This document shows, one piece after another, positions 50,820 through 63,585 of a stretch of 64,000 bases of DNA. A program made the translations under genes and the position numbers. A model generated the notes under the pieces. That model did no database searches. It was not told the DNA's origin and saw nothing but the letters and a program-made list of their open reading frames with translations. Origin of the DNA: Anastatus disparis (lineage: Eukaryota > Arthropoda > Insecta > Hymenoptera > Eupelmidae); NCBI GenBank assembly GCA_017163975.1, contig JAFFSR010000218.1, positions 6,017,501-6,081,500 of the forward strand. Direction: 5' to 3'. Numbering within the stretch: the stretch's first letter is position 1; each line of letters opens with the position of its first letter.

Positions 50820-53185
50820 CCTGTATTACTTGAAAATTCTTAAAATTAAATAAAACATTAAAAAAATAATAATAATACATAACTATTAAAAAATATTTTA
50901 AAAAATTTACATAGCACTAACCTATAGAAAAAAAGATGTACTAATTGTATAAAAAATATTCTAATTTTTTAAAATGTCATTGTCACCTAATTGTCGAAAG
51001 TTCGATAGACATTTTTCATAATTCATTTTACTTTTCGTCCTCGATTTTTCAAAGTAATGAACTTTATTACTTGCTATTTCTTCATGTCGGAATGATTTCG
51101 TAATTTTTCATCTTTTTACATATTTTAATTCAGTCTTATGCACGGCGCCTGCGAACTAAATCCGCGAGTTGCATCGTCTGCTATTGCATACGAATTGTCC
51201 ACTTCATATGCACCGTATAAGCCAAGATAATATAACCTCACTTTTTCGGAATATTGGTGCTTCCATTGGTCAATAATAGATCATACCATCGTAACGTGAA
51301 ATAATGAGAATGAATTAATATTTTTATTTTATCGATTAAAATATAACATTTCTTGATGTATTTAAATAGCGACATTTTTTGGCAAGATTGTTAAACTTTC
51401 ATAATATAATGTAAACTGTGTTAAATTCGTTTAAATAAAACTAGACTAAAATTAAAGCATCAATTCATAGTTTCAAAATATTCGTTTATATTTAATCCTA
51501 TGTATTAGATATAGTTTTTACAAATAAATATGTAAAAATTAATACAATCATAGTTACAATAATCAACATTACCAAAAATTCTATTAAAAGGAAATAATTG
51601 TTGTCAGTTATTAATAATTGTTAATGACTAACTATAAACAACTGCATAAATTACAATTAATTGTTTATAGATTTGAAAATTTTTGAAAATGTGAAAAACT
51701 TTAAATAAATGTTATAATTTTTATTAATATATCAATCCTCTAATTTAATAATAATAATTAGCTTTTATGCACATAAATTATTTAATATGAAGTTTAATAA
51801 AAAATTTTGTTTTTATTTTATTCGTTAAATGTTCCAATCCACTTTAAACCAATTTAAAAACCTTACAATAGTAATATTTTTTAAATATAATATTTATGAT
51901 TATTACTTCAATAGCACTTGAGTTGGTAAAATTAAACTTCATTTCTACGTTATGAAGACCATGTTTTCACTTATTAAGAAGAATGTAAAATAGAGTCTAT
52001 CTTCAAAATATATATTTTTTCTTCGTTGTGTATATATTTAGATTCAATTTAATAAGGACGAAAATTATTAAAAAATTAATAGTATAAATTCATATAAAAC
52101 GCGCCAAATAATATTGATAATATTAGAGGGCGGCACTAACGGAAGACGCCTAGAATAAATTCCCCGGTTCCGGGTTTATATTCTGAGCATGCGGCTTTTT
52201 TCATTCGTATTTTGATAACTGTGTCGATACGAAGCGTCATATGAAAGTGGCTAATTTATGATTTGTAACCTAATCTTTTTCGCTTAGCACTTTTTTTTCG
52301 GTCTAATTAAAAAGGATTTACAAATAAATAATTTAGACAATAAAAAAATTAGTGATTCGACGCAGAAGTGGGATATTAATTAATTTACTTTGCATTTTTG
52401 AGTAAGTAACCAAGTTTATGACTCAAAACAAAATTTTGATAAGATTTGTGTAATCATAAGCACGTTAGCATTAATTTTATTTTTAAGAATGTTTTCACTG
52501 ATAATGATTTTTTATTGTTAAATACTGTGCGTTATGTGCTTTTCATTTGTTTAACAATAAACCGGCATATCAAAGCCAATAACCTGTTTTTAATTCATAC
52601 AGCAATATTTTATTCTTGATATTTATGCGCCATATTTTTTTATCATTTTACGAGTTGTATGATATACATCATTTTTTATGTTTGAATATGAATATTACGT
52701 AATTTATACATAGAATTATAATGCATTAGTTATTAGTGATTCAGTTATGAAGTATTTTTAAATTAAAATTAATACAGTGACAGGTGCGCTTGTTTCCTGT
52801 TTTAGATGAACTTTATCTTGGTGTTATCTATAACTGTACCTTACAAACTGTAATTATAGTACTCCTAAAAATTTATTTTCATAAAATGACTCAATTATGC
52901 ATTAAAATTTAAATCTAGTTTATGATTTAGGTTATGTTTATTTCAACTTATTATTGTATTGATATATTTACTGCATTATCTTTTTTCAATATATGCGTTT
53001 AATACAGTATCCAATCTTTCACGATTAAAAGTGTAGGATTACGTTTTTATAAAAGTGCGATTTTTTTAGCATAACAGTCAAGAAGTTGATAAACATTTAA
53101 AAATTTAAAGTATAATAAATGAATCTGTTATGAAAATTTTTAACTTTTCATTTTTATTGATTACAGGTCTTAAAAAAGCATAAAG
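50820..53185. promoter_or_regulatory. Divergent upstream region of ABCB10 and the zinc-knuckle gene
   Basis: ABCB10 reads left and the next gene reads right. A GC-richer patch at about 51140-51190 may be the ABCB10 start region. On plus, a predicted 5' UTR intron runs from GTAAGTAACC (about 52402) to TTGATTACAG (53166), placing the first exon of the zinc-knuckle gene at about 52200-52400. Between them only AT-rich sequence is seen. Confidence 0.5.
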
Positions 53186-54307
53186 ATGTCTAATATTAAG
53201 CAACGTCTCCATGGTAATAATCGTTTTGAAGGTAGACTAGGAACTCGTGTTGAATATGTTGATCGTTCTGGTCAACAAGTAAAGCCTTCAACAATATTAA
53301 AGCCTTACTCTCGTGTCAATCCTAAAGAAAATGGTGAAAAAAAACCGAGACGTCGTCCTTTACCTATTAAAAAATCTGGAGCTATGTTTGGTGGATTAGA
53401 TCCGGTACCAACTGATCCATCGATTGATCCTCCACCAAGAGCGTGTTTTAACTGCTGGCAATTTGATCATTCACGCAAAAAATGTCCAAGACCACAAGTT
53501 TCTCGTTTTTGCAACAATTGTGGTAGAAGAGGTGAAGATTTAATTTCTTGCCCAAGATGTGCACGTGCTCATAAAAACTATGTCGAACAGCTGAAAGCTA
53601 AAGAACGTGGCGACACTATTGATCCCGAAGATGATCTTGAACAATTGTTCCCTGCTGCATCTGAAGATGAAGATAATGCTTGTGACGAGGTACTCCAAGA
53701 ACTAATTTTTCAAGATCAGAAAGCTAGAGAATTGTTGATAATGCAACAGAAGAGAGAACGAGGACCAACCCATCAAGAAAGAAAAATTGGAGCTGTGGTA
53801 TATGAAGCATGGAATAGAGAACCAACTTATGAAGATGAACGCGTAAACTCGCGTGATGTACAACATGAACATATGGGCCGTTCAATATATGAAGAACGAC
53901 AGGGATATGTAGACTATCACGATCAAGAAAGAGAAAAATTACGAGCAATAGAACGAGAGAGAGAAATAGAGCGAGAAAGATTAAAGGATCGGGAAAGACG
54001 GGAATTAGAGAGAGAACTCGAGTTACAGCGAGAAAAAGAGCAACGTCAAATGAGATCAATGAGAGATTATGAAAATGGTAGGATGCAAGCTGATATTCCA
54101 AATAATGCAGGCAAACACAATATACCTTCAAATCCAAGTTCTTCTAATCAAGCAGTAGACCCTGTTCATGAATTTCTTGAACTTGCTAAATCTATTTCAC
54201 ATCTTTCACCAGAGACTCAAGAAATGGTAATGCGTCAAGTTATTGCTGAACGTAAAGAGCAAGCAAGACTTAAAGCAGCAGCTGAGATAGATGATTCTTG
54301 GCCTTGA
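53186..54307 (+). CDS. Tandem zinc-knuckle protein with Gag-like motif and coiled coil
   Basis: 373-residue protein in one coding exon. Residues 1-85 are basic and Pro-rich. Two zinc-binding motifs follow: CFNCWQFDHSRKKC (C87, C90, H95, C100; CX2CX4HX4C) and FCNNCGRRGEDLISCPRC (C109, C112, C122, C125; CX2CX9CX2C). This exact pair, a CCHC knuckle then a four-cysteine CNNCGxxG...CPxC motif, resembles the nucleocapsid end of Gag proteins of insect retrotransposons. The rest is an acidic patch (SEDEDNACDE), a highly charged Arg/Glu coiled coil (about 235-300, EREREIERERLKDRERRELE) and a short conserved-looking end (VHEFLELAKSISHLSPET). No protease or polymerase follows. A predicted 5' UTR intron and intact frame argue for a host gene, perhaps a domesticated Gag fragment or an RNA-binding protein. 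Function unknown. Confidence 0.85.
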   Translation: MSNIKQRLHGNNRFEGRLGTRVEYVDRSGQQVKPSTILKPYSRVNPKENGEKKPRRRPLPIKKSGAMFGGLDPVPTDPSIDPPPRACFNCWQFDHSRKKCPRPQVSRFCNNCGRRGEDLISCPRCARAHKNYVEQLKAKERGDTIDPEDDLEQLFPAASEDEDNACDEVLQELIFQDQKARELLIMQQKRERGPTHQERKIGAVVYEAWNREPTYEDERVNSRDVQHEHMGRSIYEERQGYVDYHDQEREKLRAIEREREIERERLKDRERRELERELELQREKEQRQMRSMRDYENGRMQADIPNNAGKHNIPSNPSSSNQAVDPVHEFLELAKSISHLSPETQEMVMRQVIAERKEQARLKAAAEIDDSWP

Positions 54308-57300
54308 AAAAAATAAGCATAAATAAGCCAAAGGAAACCCTGAATTCCAAAGTACATGGATCATCATAATTTGAAATTCGGAGAAAAGTATTATGAATTA
54401 TAATTTATTGAAATTATTGAAAATGTTTAAAAAAGCATATATCTTTAAACATGTGCACAAGAATTTTAATTTATAAACAATATTTTCAGTCGAAGTGATA
54501 ATTTCTTTTCAAACAGTAACTTTGTCCTTATTTTGCTTCAATTTACAGAATCTTGTATTTCTATATTAAGAAAGTTAACACGATGAATTAGATTCGTGAT
54601 TAATTCAAGATAAAAGTTGTATAAAATCAAAAGAAAATATTACTTTCAAGTTTCAAGTTATACTACAATTATTTCAACTTTGATCATTCATTTTGGATAT
54701 TGATCAATGGTATTCCATATTATTATTATGCAGTGAAGAAATTCAGGGTTTTGATTATTGAGAGACTGGTGACATTGGAGATGACATAAGTTGACGGGTC
54801 AAGTAATATATAATATAAATAGATAAGTTCTAGTCGCGACAGCCTACTTGTTTCGTAGCGACAGATTTTTCTTTTTGTTATAAGTTCTTTTTTTTTTTTT
54901 TGTTTTCTCATCTGTAATGGAAATATTTTCCTTTCTTTTTCCTTGGCGACTATTTCTTTCCTCTTGAAATTATTGGGACTCAAGACTTCAAGTAAAAAGC
55001 AGTGTTTATTTGATTCCTACAACATTAAAATTAAATAAGATCTTACGTTTAAAACATTTACAACATCATTATCATCATCAATAAGAATAAATTTGTGGAT
55101 CTAAAAACTACAAATATATGAAGATGAAAGAAGAATGTACATGTAAGTTTGCATTTATCAACAAATAATTTTATTTTAATCTTACACAATATGTAATGGC
55201 AGAAAATTCTTTATTGAAATTTCTTAAAAATTTATATTGTATAAATAATAATTATATTTTGTATATAACTATTTGTGATAAAAATTCAATGGCCATTCTT
55301 CTAACAATATATGATTTAATTTAAAAAATAAACCATCTACATTATTTCCTTTAAACTAAATTTTAAAAAAAATATCTGTGTTTTGACAGAAATGAATACT
55401 AGATTTGAGGACAAATAAGACAAATCAGTGGATGTAGGAAGCAGTAAATCTGATAAAATTTGAAGCTCTTTCAAAATCGTTTCTTAGCTAGTTATTTATA
55501 TTGACCAAGGAATAAAGAAAAGAATGAAAATTTTGCTTGGACTTAATGGCATATAAATTGATTATTTCAATTGTGACATGATGTACAAATCAATTTTCTG
55601 CATTGTGACATGAGAGTGAGTTATTTAAAGATATGTTTAACAAAATTAATTTGTGATCTTTTTGTCACAAAAAAAGTTTGCCTGTAAAACATTCATATTA
55701 AATCTTAATATTAGTTAATATTTTATTATGTTGATAATATTTATGTATTTTTATTATTTGTCATCTTGTATTCTTTAACTATTGAGTTTAAAAATATTTT
55801 GATGACCACATTAGTTTAATTTTTTAAAAACTAAGGAGTAATGCTTATGATATAATTGTCATGAAAAACTCTTTAAAATTTTCCTTTCTTTACGAAAAGG
55901 AATTAAAAAGTTCGAAAGGGTCAATTTGATTTTAATAGTAAACTAAGTAGTATAATTACAATTGTAAACTGAGGATTTTATTGTTACACAAAAATAAATA
56001 AAATTATAAAATCTTCATTCCTATCACACTATTCAAAATACTACATTCACCAAAAATTTTTATTCTATTCATTATTTTTAGTGAGAAAATTATGAGAAAA
56101 TAAAAAAAGTAATATTTAAAAATTTTACTTATTACAACATTAGTCTAAATGATTCAGCATAAATATTTTTGTGATATTAAACATATTAATATTTACTAAT
56201 ATATTATGATGATTCTATAAAAATAGAACAGTTTTCTTAAAGCTCAAAAAAAGAGATGTTAAAAACTGTTAAAATAGACTTTAAATATAGAAAATTGAAA
56301 TAATTTTAATCGTAACCATACTAACAATAAAAAATAATATTAATATCCAAAAATAATTTGAAAACTTTTTTTTTTCAAATCAATCAAAATGAATAAAATT
56401 GCGAAAAATGTATTAATTAATATTAATGAGGATGATAAAATTAATAAAAATGAATTATATACATGGACAAATTTTAATTGGTTCTCTTTAAATACATTAA
56501 TTTGGAAAATGATACCATAAAAAAATGTGATAAATTAAAATTTCATTAAAAATAATTAAATTTTTTTATTCTGAGAAATAAATTTTGAAAGATTCATCCT
56601 ATGTATATAGTTGTAAAGTAACAGTAAACTTTTAAAATAAAATTTCATTATTATAACATATAAGGTCTTATGCCACTTTAGGAACCCGGAAACGAAGTAC
56701 TTTTGTATTACTTTTTTTTGCAGGAAAAAATTATTATTCATGAAACAAAATTTATCAAATTTTTACGTATATATTAAGGTACACATACATTTATTTTTCA
56801 TAAAAAATTTTTACCAAATGACTTCACGCGACCGTTTTTAAAAGCACGTGTTTTAAAAAAAAAGGAACTCTAAAGCACGCAAAACATCTTGAATAATTTT
56901 AAGGCGAAATCTATTTTATGATCTCTGGTTGAAATTTGAAGTTAAATCAAAATCGAAGAAGTTAAGTAGACCGACAATTTGAAAAACAGTTTTGAAATAT
57001 TCTCGTTTAAAGTATTAACTACTGGTTTGGAAAAATTTTTTATCATTGATCTACAATGCAAGCACCGTACAAATCGTTTTCAAAGTAGATATTTTCTTCG
57101 TCTTCAATTTATTTTCATCGATTTAGAGACCAAGCGCATGTTTAGCAGCGTCCGTCAACGATGGTTGGGCTTGATTTAATCACGCTGCATTTACTACTAT
57201 TCAAAAATTGTAGACATTAAACCTATCAGAAATCACGAAATCTTCATAACGCTAAATGAGTCATCATCGAATGAACGTGCAGCTAAGTTGCAATATTATG

Positions 57301-57384
57301 CACCTTTTTATTGCTAGACGTGTTTTCAGATGCAATATTACACAGAGTTGATTCAAATCATTTGCCTCAAAGTATATTGCGTTT
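54308..57384. other. Gene-poor intergenic DNA
   Basis: Begins with the 3' UTR of the zinc-knuckle gene. The rest is AT-rich and has no supported gene. From about 56800 the base composition becomes less extreme, and the sequence may belong to the transposase remnant described next. Confidence 0.5.
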
Positions 57385-57548
57385 ATCATCCCGAACAACG
57401 TTTAAGCAAATCATTACGGTTAAGATCTTCGTAAACTGGTTTGATGTCGTTGAAAACTTGAGTATTTAGTAGTGACTTATAAGCATCTAAACTAGTTTCA
57501 GCTTTTGCTTTTTGCCAGTAATACCACGAGTTAGCGCCTGGAGAATTT
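57385..57548 (-). pseudogene. Mutator-like transposase remnant
   Basis: On minus, one frame reads NSPGANSWYYWQKAKAETSL, then AYKSLLNTQVFNDIKPVYED, then LNRNDLLKRCSG, followed by stops. This matches the SGADSWCKW...KPIYEDLS...LLxRCLGG block of proteins annotated in arthropods as Mutator-like transposase domain-containing. Only this block is recognisable. Flanking sequence on both sides has stops in every frame. Family assignment rests on remembered motifs. Confidence 0.6.
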
Positions 57549-59391
57549 TAGAGTTTAAAAACGTTTATAGCAAAAGTCATCTAAACCAAACTTTTTCAAT
57601 ACACCTATTCATACTAAAAGTTTTCTTAAGAATTTATTCAAAGAAATTCGTTGACGAGATTTTCCTTCTTTAGATACAGACTTTAATGAAAAGAGCAAAT
57701 GCAGAATTGAATGGATTTAGAAAAGAGAAGTTAATCGAAGTAAAAAATTTACAAAAGTAAAAGAAGTGATTATAAAAGACCATATGGTTAAACAATAAAA
57801 ATCGTTGGAAAAAAAAATAAAGTTGCTAAATTGACTAATAAATTTAATTGTGACACGAAATTCGAAAAGAGAAAGAAAAAAATACACTCATTTAATAATG
57901 TGATTTTGGTGTATTATAGCTTGCTCAAGATACTATTTCCGTCATTCTACCCTTTTTTTCTCGCACTTTATCAATTTTCTCTGTACTTGTTTTGATGATT
58001 TTATCATCCCTCGGTTTACGAATTCATGTGCAAGTTTGAAGCACTAAAATATTATCAATAAGATTTATCTTGAAAATGATAAAATTACCAACAATCAATA
58101 GTAATATTTCAATGGAATAAGTTGACCAATATTTCAATTATAGCATTCCTTACAAAGTAACTAATTCAAAGTCGAATGACAAACTAAATTTGCTTAAACT
58201 CTCAAATTTAAATTCATGATATAATATAAAGTTTACTTCATTTTTTGCATAAATTATTTGCAAACGTACATCAAATAGTTTTTAATAGTAAAAACTTTTT
58301 ATTTAATAATTTATTTTTTATATCAGAGAGTATAAAAATCAAATTATTAGTTTCTGAACATTACAATCATGTATTTTGCAACTTTTGCTGACGTTTCTTT
58401 GAAAAAAAAAGCATTTCGAATAGTGCTGCGGAAATAAAAAGTATGAAAAAGCGAAGAAAAGGATATATTTTTTGATTGTTTGTATTTTATTGTTGATAAC
58501 TTTGGAACAAATGAATATTTTTTTACGCTTTTTATTAACAAAGCTTGAATTGAAGGGTTTTTCTAAACTTTTAATTCCAAATCTTTTCATACAAGAAAAC
58601 ATCTCCAATGATTTAAAAAAAATCGATGATCCAGAGTTCTGATACTCTTCTAGTTTTGTTGAGTACTCTTTAAATTAATTTGAGTGTAATTTTTAGAAAT
58701 TATAACACTCTACCAAGTATATTTTGCACGGATAATATCTGCTGTTGGAAAAAAGTATGAAGTGAAGAGAAAATGAGATTCAACGAAAGGCAGATCAAAG
58801 ACTTCAAAAGATGGTAAAATTTTTTCACAAAAATTATTAAGTATTAAAAGTATCGTTCGTGATTATCAACGACTAAGTAGACTACACTGTCGGTGACGCC
58901 GTATCGCTTAAGCGATACCCCCTATCATCTGTTCTTTTTAAATCCCAATACTATAAGATACGGTCTTATCACCCGAGAGCATTTTTTTCGATAGCCCTTC
59001 TAAATATGCATATAGTTTCGATCTGAGAATAGATTATTAAAGATTTGCCTTCTTGGTTTTAAGAGCTTCAGAACAAAGATTTTAAAAATTTTCTAAATTT
59101 TACTTGAATTGCGCTAAACCAATGTTTATTTTATTTCACTGAAAGTCGTTAATTTTTTTTTTTTTCATTTAGATTTCTTTAACTTTTACAAATAAATAAG
59201 TTGAAAATTTTTATTAGAGCTGAAAAAAGTCATTTAAATAAATTGGCTCTCGCAAAGCCGTCGTTATTATTATTTAATTTCATAAAATTAAAAAAATTTG
59301 TAGATATGAATGTCTGTTGCTGTTAAATTAAGAATCGAAAAATTTTTTGAGGAATAATTCTGAGATGTTTGGCGTAATTTAAGTGAAAATT

Positions 59392-59392
<1 letters not shown>
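57549..59392. other. Intergenic DNA, probably decayed transposon
   Basis: No intact ORF. A perfect 18-bp palindrome GTATCGCTTAAGCGATAC lies at 58901-58918. Otherwise nothing is supported. Confidence 0.4.

Positions 59393-59483
<91 letters not shown>
59393..59483. repeat. (TA)n microsatellite, about 90 bp
   Basis: Uninterrupted AT dinucleotide repeat of about 45 units. Confidence 0.98.
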
Positions 59484-59486
<3 letters not shown>

Positions 59487-59870
59487 CAATAGATATTTTC
59501 TAACTTTATTTTTTTTTAGTATAAATTAAGGATGATTTTAAAACTTTTGAATAAGTATATTTTGATAAAATGAAGTCGCTATATGATTTAATCTTTAGAA
59601 GTACTGGAATTCGCTCTTTGTCACATTATTCAACATTGCAACAAAAAAAAAAACTATGAACCCATTACATAAGGCAAATTGTTAATTATGGAAAAAATGA
59701 CAAATCCTCTTTTAAAATACTTTTAAAAAGGTAAAATTTTGACTAGTTCTTTTACTTTATTTAGATGATATTTATCCTTGATAAAAAAATGTATTATGAA
59801 CTGTAAAAAACTTGAATAAGTTGCAAAAAAATTAAAAATAGATTTAGTTTAGTTGATAATACATTTTTTT

Positions 59871-60021
59871 ATTGCGATGCTAATTAGCGGCGGAGGTTGT
59901 CAGCGTGTTTGTGAACGATTACAGTGGTGGTTGTATCGATCGGCCGCCGAGGGTGGGATTCGAACTTGGGATTTCGAGATTACGAATCCATCGCTCTACC
60001 GACTGAGCCACTGATCACCTC
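59871..60021 (-). mobile_element. SINE family B copy 4
   Basis: Reverse orientation. The complement carries the A-box (GTGGCTCAGTCGGTAGAGCG), anticodon-loop position TTCGTAA, B-box region AAGTTCGAATCCC and tail CCGCTAATTAGCATCGCAAT. It ends before the GACGTTAAATAAA segment, so it is 3'-truncated. Confidence 0.88.
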
Positions 60022-61270
60022 TTAAACATTTTATTTTCACTCTACTGTTTTTTGTTTTCTGGTTAGAAAAAGAACTATATCCATAATATTAAATTTTTTA
60101 AACTTAAAAAGTCAAATAAGTAATTTGCTAAAAATGCCTGTCTGTATGATTGTATTAATTAAGATACTGTACTTGAAAACTAATCGTTGGAATTGTTCCA
60201 AATTTCGCATACAAGTTTCGTTCAACTGTCATAAGAGAAGATGCTATTTATAATTTCCTTTCATAACGCTGTAAATTTTAGAATAACATTAAAAAATTTT
60301 TTTTTTAAGTTCCTTATTTTTTTCTTTTTTTTTTTTTTTATTATCAACATTTTTTGCGAATTTTGATTATTTTTAATTTTATCGACTCATTGAGACCTTA
60401 GCAATAAAATAAGATTCACATACAAATTTTATATAAAATTTTTATTGCGTATAAATTGTGCGCAAAAATAATATAATCTTATGCTTTCATAAAGTTTATT
60501 ACTATTTTTTTTATTACTTAAATTTATCAGCTAATTTTTACAGATTAAATTTAGATCATTCGCGTGAATTTTATGTGAACTATATATGAGGATTTTACCT
60601 AAAAATTTCCTAAAATGAACATGAAATTCGTCGATATTTAACGAAAATTTCACCAGAAAATCATATGAAATCCACCTCGGAAAGAAAAATAAAAAAATGG
60701 AAGTTGTACTCATAGTTGGATTTTTGCAGTTAAAATTTTAAAAAATTTTAGGTAAAATTCGTGCGAATTTCAGGCGATATTCACTCACCCGACGATTTTG
60801 GAAAATAATATGAAACTCTGCCAATTTAATCTGTATTCTGTATGGATTAAAGTGAAAAATAAAGTAAATTTCGTTTAAACACTTGGACTCAGGTAAGTTA
60901 AACGTATCGTTTTCTGTGGCAGCGTTTTTAAGTAAATTATTACAAGTAAATTAGTTTTTAAGTAAATTATTGTAAAAAATTGCGAAACTAAAGAGAGAAA
61001 ACAACTTTTTTTTAAATTTACACTTCTATAATTACGAGTTTGGCATTATTAGGAATACATATTGTATATGAAACGTTAAAATAATTTTTTTTTCATTCTA
61101 TTATAAAATAATTCTTTTTTAAATAAAAAATTGAGTTATTGCTTCAAGCATAAGTGATCCCGAATTTGAGGTCGTAATGAAAAAGGCATTGAAAAAATAA
61201 AATAAATAAAAAATTGCGTATTTTTTATAAAATTTATATTAAATTGATTTTATTTATTTATTTTTTTTTA
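60022..61270. other. Gene-poor intergenic DNA
   Basis: AT-rich. Short imperfect repeats of AAATTCG and AATTTCAC type at about 60620-60780 are noted without interpretation. No gene is seen. Confidence 0.4.
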
Positions 61271-61368
61271 TTATTAATTATTAAACTTAACGTCGCTGTA
61301 TTCATGCCATCATTGCAATGCTAATTAGCGACGTAGGTGTCCAATGTGACTGAACCACTGAGACCTCT
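61271..61368 (-). mobile_element. SINE family B copy 5, internally deleted
   Basis: Reverse orientation. The tail (ACGTCGCTAATTAGCATTGC, ACAGCGACGTTAAG) is present, but it is joined directly to the first bases of the head (GAGGTCTCAGTGGTTCAGTC). The anticodon and B-box region is missing, leaving under 100 bp. Confidence 0.8.
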
Positions 61369-61894
61369 TTATTTATTTAACTATAATATAAACTTTTATT
61401 AGACACAATTGGATTTTACAGACTTATAAAATTTATCTTATAAAAACATTCATATAAAAAATATATATATAATACACGTGATGGAGCTTGATCATTCTTA
61501 AAGTCTCCATCCATCAAAAAATTTCTATAAATGTTAATTTGTTTTTAAATGTTGGACACATTTTTCTTCTACATAGATTCGCGTGTTGCAATATACAATT
61601 ATTTAAAATCGATCGTTTGAATTATTGTTTACTTAATTGGCAGTATTAAAATTTTACTTTCAAGTCAACGCACACTGAGTATTGTTTAATAAAATGAAAG
61701 AATATAAAATTAAGTACTCCATTCTTACAAGGTTAAAATGATATGCTTCAACAAACATTATAAAATAGAATATTACAAAACATATTACACTAAAATAATA
61801 TTATATTACTTATTAATATGCTAATGTTTTAAGATAGAAAATGGCAATGTCGAATAAAAAATTTAAAATTAAGAATATCTCTAACAAAATAACA
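61369..61894. other. 3' flank of the BTB-TLDc gene
   Basis: AT-rich. Likely holds the 3' UTR of the minus-strand gene to the right. Confidence 0.45.
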
Positions 61895-63585
61895 TCAATG
61901 ATTCGTTTTAACACCTATATTACTAAGCGTGAATACTTCATAATCAATGACTGAAAAATAATAATCTCCCATGAGTATTGAATTTGAGGCATGCTCTCCA
62001 TCGTAACTGTGAGGTAAATTACTATAACTATCCATGTTACTATTACAGTTACTGGAAATTAACAAATCTGCACCAGCACCAAAAATCGGTCCGATATCAG
62101 GATGATAACAAATTGCAAATGGTTTTTTGACAACGTCGTATTTCGTTGGAGGCACATCTTGATTATTGATTAATGTAAATAGAAAAGCTTTCTCGGACGG
62201 AATGTAATGATGACCTTTGGCACTTGTTTTGCCCCAAGGTATATCACTGAAACCTCCACAAATTTCTCCTCTTGTTCCTATGGGAATTAAACAACAATAA
62301 TAATTATTTAAATATCAAAAATTCATATATTACATTATTATTTTTATTCACGTTTAGTTTTAAATAAAATATTAAACTTTTATGTATTTACCTAAGGCAA
62401 TGACATATGTTGGAGCAGCACCATCACAGTGTCTATGAAATGCAGAAGCTGCGTAACCATGACTCGAAGCTCTATAAATAAGACGCCAAGATTGTTTAGG
62501 TACACCATACCATTGATTCAACAATCTTTGAAAACCCATTTTATCCTTGCTAAGAATTTGTGAACCAGGAAAAAGAAATGGACCAATACGAGGCTGCAAG
62601 CGTTTATCTGAGCAAATATCTGCATGTTTATTTGGTAGAGCTGCATACCTAAAATATTCAAACTTATTAAATTAGTAAAATTAAATAAAAGTATATTTTT
62701 ATAAAAATTTAATCAAGAAATACCTGCATACCTGTACCTTTCCAAAGATAATTCAATTGGAACAGCTCCTGTGGGCTCAACTTCTTCTGCAAAGACCTGA
62801 CTATCTATTAAAAGAAGTCTTACATGATTAATAACACCTGACAAATGTTGACAAACTCTCGCTCTTTCTTCTTCTGTCCAATGCTGAGTAGGTTGAGTTA
62901 CACCTGCTTGATATTTAGCCCAATTTAATACTGCTCTCCATACGTCCTCTTCTTCTAAACCCAAATAATCTGATGATATTAGTTTGATAACTGCATCTTT
63001 TGGCAAATTACAAAATGCATTTGTTTTAACTGTGTCCATAGCATTTTCTCCTATATAAGCAAAACATCGTTCTATAAATGATGAACACGCTCCTTTTCCA
63101 CCAATTACTCGTTCTTGAGCATCAAGGGCAGCAGTAAGAAGTGCACAAGCATTGCCTGGACTTAATGTCACAGATACATGCTCCTCACAGCTTCGCCTCA
63201 ATTCTTCGACACCTAATTCTTGAGCTAGTCCTAACATTTCAAATATACTACTATCTTGTAGCATTATTTTACCAGTATATACGTAATGTATAAATTGTCT
63301 AAAAGTTTCTGGATGAGCATGTGGCATTCTAATTGGTGCTGGATATCCGACTGATCCTACCTTTTTGCCACTTGAAAAACTTTTACATCTAGCTTGCATT
63401 ATTATTTTATGCGCATAAATTGGACTCTCTTCTCTTCCACAGAGAAAAACTACATCAGCTGAATCTTTATCCTCAGAAAGCCTTGCTAAATCCTCTAATA
63501 ATCTCATAACACCTGATAGATTAGCTTCGTTTGGCATAACAACTGCTCCTGCTGATGAACCCACAGCTACTGCTCTTGTTCCCAT
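61895..63585 (-). CDS. BTB-BACK-TLDc domain protein
   Basis: 497 residues from exons 62732-63585, 62392-62648 and 61895-62277, all in phase. The BTB/POZ domain spans about residues 25-140 (DSADVVFLCGREESPIYAHK, FRQFIHYVYTGKIML). A BACK domain follows at about 145-260 (ALLTAALDAQERV, LISSDYLGLEEEDVWRAVLN). The TLDc domain fills the C-terminal half (GPFLFPGSQILSKDKM, WRLIYRASSHGYAASAFHRH, AFLFTLINNQ, FGAGADLLIS). BTB-BACK proteins usually act as cullin-3 substrate adaptors. TLDc domains occur in proteins that protect against oxidative stress or regulate V-ATPase. The combination suggests an adaptor whose target is unknown. The first exon carries two overlapping donors (CAG|GTATGCAG|GTATTT), and only the first keeps frame. 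Confidence 0.93.
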
